Shown one piece after another: positions 59,153-64,000 of a DNA stretch of 64,000 nt; position 1 is the first letter of the stretch; every line of letters begins with the position of its first letter. A model generated the notes under the pieces. That model saw nothing but the letters and a program-made list of their open reading frames with translations, was not told the DNA's origin and searched no databases. This DNA comes from Flavobacteriaceae bacterium (GTDB lineage: Bacteria > Bacteroidota > Bacteroidia > Flavobacteriales > Flavobacteriaceae): positions 1-64,000 of the forward strand of contig JAUROD010000036.1 in the NCBI GenBank assembly GCA_030835845.1, read 5' to 3'. The position numbers and the translations under genes were made by a program.

Positions 59153-60153
59153 ATGAAATATTTTATCCTATTTTTTTGTCTGTTTACCTATGCTCAAAAA
59201 GGACATCTTCACAGCGTTGCATTTTATAATGTAGAAAACCTTTTTGATTTTTATGATCACCCTACTAATTTTGATGAAGAATTTACCCCAGAAGGAAGTC
59301 GTCTTTGGACAGAAGGTATATTAACTCAAAAAATTAATCAACTTGCAAATGTCATTTCAAGTATTGGAATACACGAAACGGGAAGAAGCCCAGTTCTTGT
59401 AGGACTTGCAGAAGTTGAAAACAAAGAAGTTCTAAAACTTCTCGTTCAATCGGATAAACTCCAGTCATCTCAGTACGGATTTATCCATTTTGATAGTCCA
59501 GATTTCAGAGGAATTGATGTTGCTCTTTTGTACAAAAAAAGGACTTTCTCGTTACAAGTAAAAAGCGTTATCCATTGCTTTTAATTGATAAGGATTCGGG
59601 CTATCGTCGAAAAACACGTGATATTTTAGTTGTCTGTGGATATTTAAATCAACACCATATTTCTAATTTGGTGAATCATTGGCCTTCGCGACGCGGAGGA
59701 AAGGTAAAAAGTGAGAGTTATCGAATTCTTGCCGCTCGATTGCACAATAAAATAACAGATTCAATACTTCGAAAACACCCCGAATCTAAACTTATATCTA
59801 TGGGTGATTTCAACGATAATCCTCGTAACAAAAGTCTTCAAAAAATCAAAAAAAACACCACTTCAAATCTATTCAATCCAATGAGAGATTTGGCTAAAAG
59901 AGGTGCTGGAAGTCTTGCGTATATCGACAAATGGTTTTTATTTGATCAATTACTTTTTTCCTCAAATTGGATCTCTACAAAAGATTTATTTTTTATAAAA
60001 GCGAGGGTGTTTAATCCAATCTTTTTAGTGACACCTGAAGGTAAATATAAAGGTTATCCTTACAGGATGAATGTAACTGGCAAGGAATTAAAGGGGTTTT
60101 CAGATCATTTCCCTGTATACGCACTAATTGGTGAAACTGTGTTATTTGAGTAA
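59153..60153 (+). pseudogene. Endonuclease/exonuclease/phosphatase family protein, frameshifted
   Basis: First ORF: signal peptide, HSVAFYNVENLFDFYDHPTNFDEEFTPEG, VGLAEVENKEVL. Second frame: RYPLLLIDKDSGYRRKTRDILVV...NHWPSRRGG...SMGDFNDNP...FSDHFPVYA. Frames meet at A7 59534-59540. Confidence 0.85.
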
Positions 60154-61071
60154 TCGCAAAACAAAACTAGCTGGTAGTTCCTGAAAAGCTCCAGAAAATT
60201 CTTGACCAACTTCGATTGCTCTTCCTCTTAAATGATTTGCGTGAAGATAGCTGTGGTAAAGTACATCAAAATCTATCCCGCCTCCTGACGTAATTAATTC
60301 ATCTCCTGCTTGATTGTACACATACACTGGTGGATCTTGACCATCCATAAATTCTATATAATTTACAGCTGCCAGTTCTGACTCGGTAGGATTTGCTGTT
60401 TTATAAAACTGAAAAAACAATTCACTTAAAACAGGACTTAACAGAAGTAAATCATCTAATTGAAAACCTGGAAATACATTTTCCCATTCATAAAGATTAT
60501 AAGTGCTTTGTGCAGCAAGTGCAAGTATACCCTGAACTTGTCTGTTGTTTGCATCTCGATATCCATTCCACTGAGCGATACCTGCTCCTGCTGAAACCCC
60601 ACCTAAAATAATTTTATTTGCAGGGATTTGCATCAACTCTAAATGGTTTTCAACAAACGAAATAACCTCACTTCCATCTTCTAAAGCACTAATTACTCCT
60701 TGTGAGTTTGTTGATGAAATAAAAGTATAATTTGCAGATACAACTGCAATATTGTTAGCGAGAAGTTCATTAATTGTAGGTAAAAAGAGTTGGTCAAACA
60801 CATCTGATTTATCTCCTGCGACAAAAGCTCCTCCATGAAAGAAAATTAATACTCCTTTTGGGGTTTGGTCAGAGGGTAAAATAATATCAAGTTGGTTACG
60901 AGTATCATTACCATAGGATATATTTTCAAAAAAAAGAGTTCCATCTCCAGCTGGTGAGATTGAGGAAAGACCAAATTCTTGCTCTAGTTGACTAATTCGA
61001 TCCTGATTTTGATTAGTTTTTGAGCATGAAACGATAAGGATAAAAAGTGGGAATAAATAAAGATTTTTCAT
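60142..61071 (-). CDS. Alpha/beta hydrolase (esterase/lipase-like) lipoprotein
   Basis: 309 aa; lipobox LFILIVSCSK, LIFFHGGAFVAGDKSD, ILGGVSAGAGIA. Confidence 0.85.
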   Translation of the reverse strand: MKNLYLFPLFILIVSCSKTNQNQDRISQLEQEFGLSSISPAGDGTLFFENISYGNDTRNQLDIILPSDQTPKGVLIFFHGGAFVAGDKSDVFDQLFLPTINELLANNIAVVSANYTFISSTNSQGVISALEDGSEVISFVENHLELMQIPANKIILGGVSAGAGIAQWNGYRDANNRQVQGILALAAQSTYNLYEWENVFPGFQLDDLLLLSPVLSELFFQFYKTANPTESELAAVNYIEFMDGQDPPVYVYNQAGDELITSGGGIDFDVLYHSYLHANHLRGRAIEVGQEFSGAFQELPASFVLRLLK

Positions 61072-61100
61072 TATTGTAGGTTTTTTTTAAAGGTATAAAA

Positions 61101-62309
61101 TTATTCTTCAAGTCCTTCAGGATATAAGAAATGATTGTAGGGAAAGCGAGTTATATGGATTTCTCTTATTGCTTTGTAAGCTTGTTCGCGAAAGGCTAAT
61201 AAATTCGTTTTATTTGTAGCAGAAATAAAAATTGCGTCACCATTCATTTTAGACATCCAAGTTGCTCTCCACTCTTCCAAAGTATAATGTTTTTTTGATC
61301 GTTCTGTAACTAAATCATCTTCATCAATTTCTTCGGCTTTAAAAGCATCAATTTTATTGAAGACCATAATTGTTGGTTTGTCGAGACTCTTTATTTCAGA
61401 TAAAATTAGATTAACTGACTCAATATGTTCTTCAAAATTCGGGTGTGAAATATCGACAATATGTAAGAGTAAGTCCGCTTCAATTACTTCGTCTAATGTG
61501 CTTTTAAATGATTCGACCAATTGTGTGGGGAGCTTACGAATAAATCCTACAGTATCACTTAACAAAAAAGGTAAATTTCCAATAACAACTTTACGAACTG
61601 TGGTGTCTAGGGTTGCAAATAATTTATTCTCAGCGAATACTTCACTTTTTGCAAGGGCATTCATTAGGGTTGATTTACCAACATTTGTGTACCCTACTAA
61701 TGCAACACGAACAAGAGCACCTCTATTTCCTCGTTGGGTAGCCATTTGCTTATCAATGATGCTTAATTTCTTTTTTAATAGAGCAATTTTATCACGAACA
61801 ATCCTCCTATCTGTTTCGATTTCTGTTTCTCCGGGTCCACGCATTCCAATTCCTCCTCGTTGACGCTCCAAGTGTGTCCACAACCCTTTTAATCGAGGAA
61901 GTAAATACTGATATTGAGCGAGTTCAACCTGTGTTCTTGCGTAACTTGTCTGTGCTCGTTGTGCAAAAATATCTAAGATAAGACCAGTACGATCCAATAT
62001 TTTACAGCGCAGTGCTTGCTCTATATTATTTTGTTGTGCTGGTGTCAATTCATCATCAAAAACAACAGTAGAAACGTCATTTTCGTGGACAAAAATTTCA
62101 ACCTCAGCGAGTTTTCCACTTCCTATAAATGTCTTTGGGTTAGGTAAGCTGATTTTTTGAGTAAATCGCTGAACAACCTCCCCTCCAGCAGTATGTGCTA
62201 AAAAAGCTAATTCTTCCAAATATTCATTGGCCTGATCTTCGTCTTGTTGTGATGTGATTACTCCAACCAAAACGGTTTTTTCAACATTGAATTCTATTTT
62301 TTGTAACAT
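61101..62309 (-). CDS. hflX: GTPase HflX
   Basis: 402 aa; ERQRGGIGMRGPGETEIETDRR, VALVGYTNVGKSTLMNAL, DTVGFIRKLPTQLVESFKSTL. Confidence 0.97.
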   Translation of the reverse strand: MLQKIEFNVEKTVLVGVITSQQDEDQANEYLEELAFLAHTAGGEVVQRFTQKISLPNPKTFIGSGKLAEVEIFVHENDVSTVVFDDELTPAQQNNIEQALRCKILDRTGLILDIFAQRAQTSYARTQVELAQYQYLLPRLKGLWTHLERQRGGIGMRGPGETEIETDRRIVRDKIALLKKKLSIIDKQMATQRGNRGALVRVALVGYTNVGKSTLMNALAKSEVFAENKLFATLDTTVRKVVIGNLPFLLSDTVGFIRKLPTQLVESFKSTLDEVIEADLLLHIVDISHPNFEEHIESVNLILSEIKSLDKPTIMVFNKIDAFKAEEIDEDDLVTERSKKHYTLEEWRATWMSKMNGDAIFISATNKTNLLAFREQAYKAIREIHITRFPYNHFLYPEGLEE

Positions 62310-62313
62310 AGGT

Positions 62314-63075
62314 TTAGAATGTCTTCCAGGGTTTTAAGAGAAGATCTTGACCGTCATAAACGGCATAGGTATTGTGGTTTATCCAGTCTCCTAAGTTTAT
62401 GTAACGAGCATTTGTCTCGATCGGTATGTCTAGCGGGATATGACGATGTCCAAAGATAAAATAATCTCTAGCTTGTTCGTTGTATTTTCGTTTTGCATAA
62501 AGAACAAGCCACTCCTTATCTTCCCCTAAAAAGGCTGCCTCTTCTTCGCCAGAAATAAGTTTGTTTTTCACAGATAAATAATGACCCAATCGCATTCCTA
62601 AGTCTGGGTGAATCCAACGAAAACACCACTGAAAAAAACGGTTCGTAAAAATTTTTTTAATTCGCTTAAATCCCATGTCATTTGGTCCTAATCCATCTCC
62701 ATGACCGATAAAAAATCGTGTTCCATTTACAACAAAATCAGTAGGTTTATGATACACTTTGATTCCTATTTCCTTTTCGAAATAATCGCGCATCCATAGA
62801 TCGTGATTTCCAACAAAAAAGTGAATTGGAATACCGCTATCCGCAATTTCTGCTAGCTTACCGAGTACACGAACAAAACCTTTAGGAACAACTGTTTTGT
62901 ATTCAAACCAGAAATCAAATAAGTCTCCCAAAAGAAATAGTGCACCAGCATCTTCTTTGATAGTGTCAAGCCATTCCACAAAAATACGTTCACGAGGAGC
63001 ACTTTTCTCTTTGTTTGGTGCGCCCAAGTGATTGTCTGAAGCAAAATATATTTTCTTTCCTTTAAGAAGTTCCAT
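62314..63075 (-). CDS. lpxH: UDP-2,3-diacylglucosamine diphosphatase
   Basis: 253 aa; YFASDNHLGAP, LLGDLFDFWFEY, FFVGNHDLWM, IFGHRHIPLDI. Confidence 0.9.
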   Translation of the reverse strand: MELLKGKKIYFASDNHLGAPNKEKSAPRERIFVEWLDTIKEDAGALFLLGDLFDFWFEYKTVVPKGFVRVLGKLAEIADSGIPIHFFVGNHDLWMRDYFEKEIGIKVYHKPTDFVVNGTRFFIGHGDGLGPNDMGFKRIKKIFTNRFFQWCFRWIHPDLGMRLGHYLSVKNKLISGEEEAAFLGEDKEWLVLYAKRKYNEQARDYFIFGHRHIPLDIPIETNARYINLGDWINHNTYAVYDGQDLLLKPWKTF

Positions 63076-63107
63076 TAAATAGAATTTAACACAAAGATAA
63101 GGTCTTT

Positions 63108-64000
63108 CTAACCAATTGCTTGTTCAAGATCATCGATCAAATCTTGTGCATCTTCAATTCCAACACTTAGTCGAATTAAAGAATCAACCACACCACTTTT
63201 TTCACGTTCTTCTTTTGGGATTGACGCGTGAGTCATACTCGCTGGATGACCTGCTAGACTTTCAACTCCCCCAAGTGATTCTGCCAAGGTGAAAACTTTT
63301 AAATTTTCTATGATCTTAATTGCAGCAGCATGATCTGCTCCTTTAGGAATAAAGGATAACATCCCTCCAAAATCTCTCATTTGCTTTTTTGCTACCTCAT
63401 GATTTGGATGAGAATCAAATCCTGGCCAGTAAACCATTTCAACTTTTGGATGCGCTGCTAAGTAGTGAGCTACTGCTTTACCATTTTCACAATGACGCTG
63501 AAGACGAACATGTAAAGTCTTAATTCCACGAAGAGTTAAAAAACTATCCATTGGACCAGGCACTGCACCACTTGCATTTTGAATGAAGGACAAACGATTT
63601 GCAAGTTTTTGATCATTGACAACCAATGATCCCAAAACCACATCACTGTGTCCTGCAAGATACTTTGTAGCAGAATGCATAACAATATCTGCTCCTAAAT
63701 TTAAGGGTTGTTGTAGATAAGGTGATGCGAAAGTATTATCAACCGCAAGTAAAAGTTTATGTTTTTTGGCTATTTGACTTATCCCCTTAATATCAACGAT
63801 ATTCATCATTGGGTTTGTCGGAGTTTCTACCCAAATAAGTTTCGTGTTGGAATTTATTGCTGCTTCGACATGATCCAAATTATTCATCGCAACAAAATGA
63901 AATTTGAGTCCAAATCCTTCAAATATCTTCGTAAATAAGCGATAAGAACCTCCATACAAATCGTTTGTTGAAATAATTTCATCACCGGGTGACAATAATT
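63108..64000 (-). CDS. Cystathionine gamma-synthase/lyase-family PLP enzyme (5' end beyond the window)
   Basis: Cys/Met metabolism PLP signature DIVMHSATKYLAGHSDVVLG, LAESLGGVESLAGHPASMTHASI; frame open to the window edge. Confidence 0.93.
   Translation of the reverse strand, partial: LLSPGDEIISTNDLYGGSYRLFTKIFEGFGLKFHFVAMNNLDHVEAAINSNTKLIWVETPTNPMMNIVDIKGISQIAKKHKLLLAVDNTFASPYLQQPLNLGADIVMHSATKYLAGHSDVVLGSLVVNDQKLANRLSFIQNASGAVPGPMDSFLTLRGIKTLHVRLQRHCENGKAVAHYLAAHPKVEMVYWPGFDSHPNHEVAKKQMRDFGGMLSFIPKGADHAAAIKIIENLKVFTLAESLGGVESLAGHPASMTHASIPKEEREKSGVVDSLIRLSVGIEDAQDLIDDLEQAIG

Noticed and set aside
1-64000. CRISPR array, prophage, transposon or toxin-antitoxin/defence island
   Set aside because: No spaced direct repeats, no transposase, integrase, phage structural, restriction or Cas motifs were found in the ORF translations.

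Overview
AT-rich chromosomal window whose gene content, synteny and promoter motifs (TTG-N19-22-TAnnTTTG) point to a marine Flavobacteriaceae-type Bacteroidota. This assignment is inferred from recognised families, not from a search. Most of the window is dense housekeeping: trxA, dnaE with a fused exonuclease domain, mfd, metG, an AddA/AddB-like helicase/nuclease pair flanking an OmpA gene, sod, a long PurF, purN-acpP-fabF-rnc-IPExxVDY-pyk, dinB, gpsA, pheS, a MoxR/DUF58/Bat operon, hflX, lpxH and a Cys/Met PLP enzyme cut by the window edge. The main accessory block is a carotenoid locus (~15.2-20.5 kb): crtI diverges from a coupled crtA-like / crtD-like / cruF-like / lipoprotein operon. Its intergenic region holds an intrinsic-terminator-like leader upstream of crtA and a 28-aa transmembrane mini-ORF. 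The second theme is ongoing gene erosion: a Rieske-TPP enzyme with one nonsense mutation and two frameshifts; an ABM-domain gene with in-frame TAG at codon 31; a TonB-receptor gene with TAA at codon 2; a deletion junction truncating two convergent genes; a frameshifted EEP nuclease; a TonB-receptor C-terminal remnant; and an rnc gene frameshifted in an A8 tract. No CRISPR array, rRNA, transposase, prophage or obvious defence island was seen. The best candidates for something undescribed are the crtA leader RNA, the associated small ORF, and the lipoprotein translationally coupled to the carotenoid genes.
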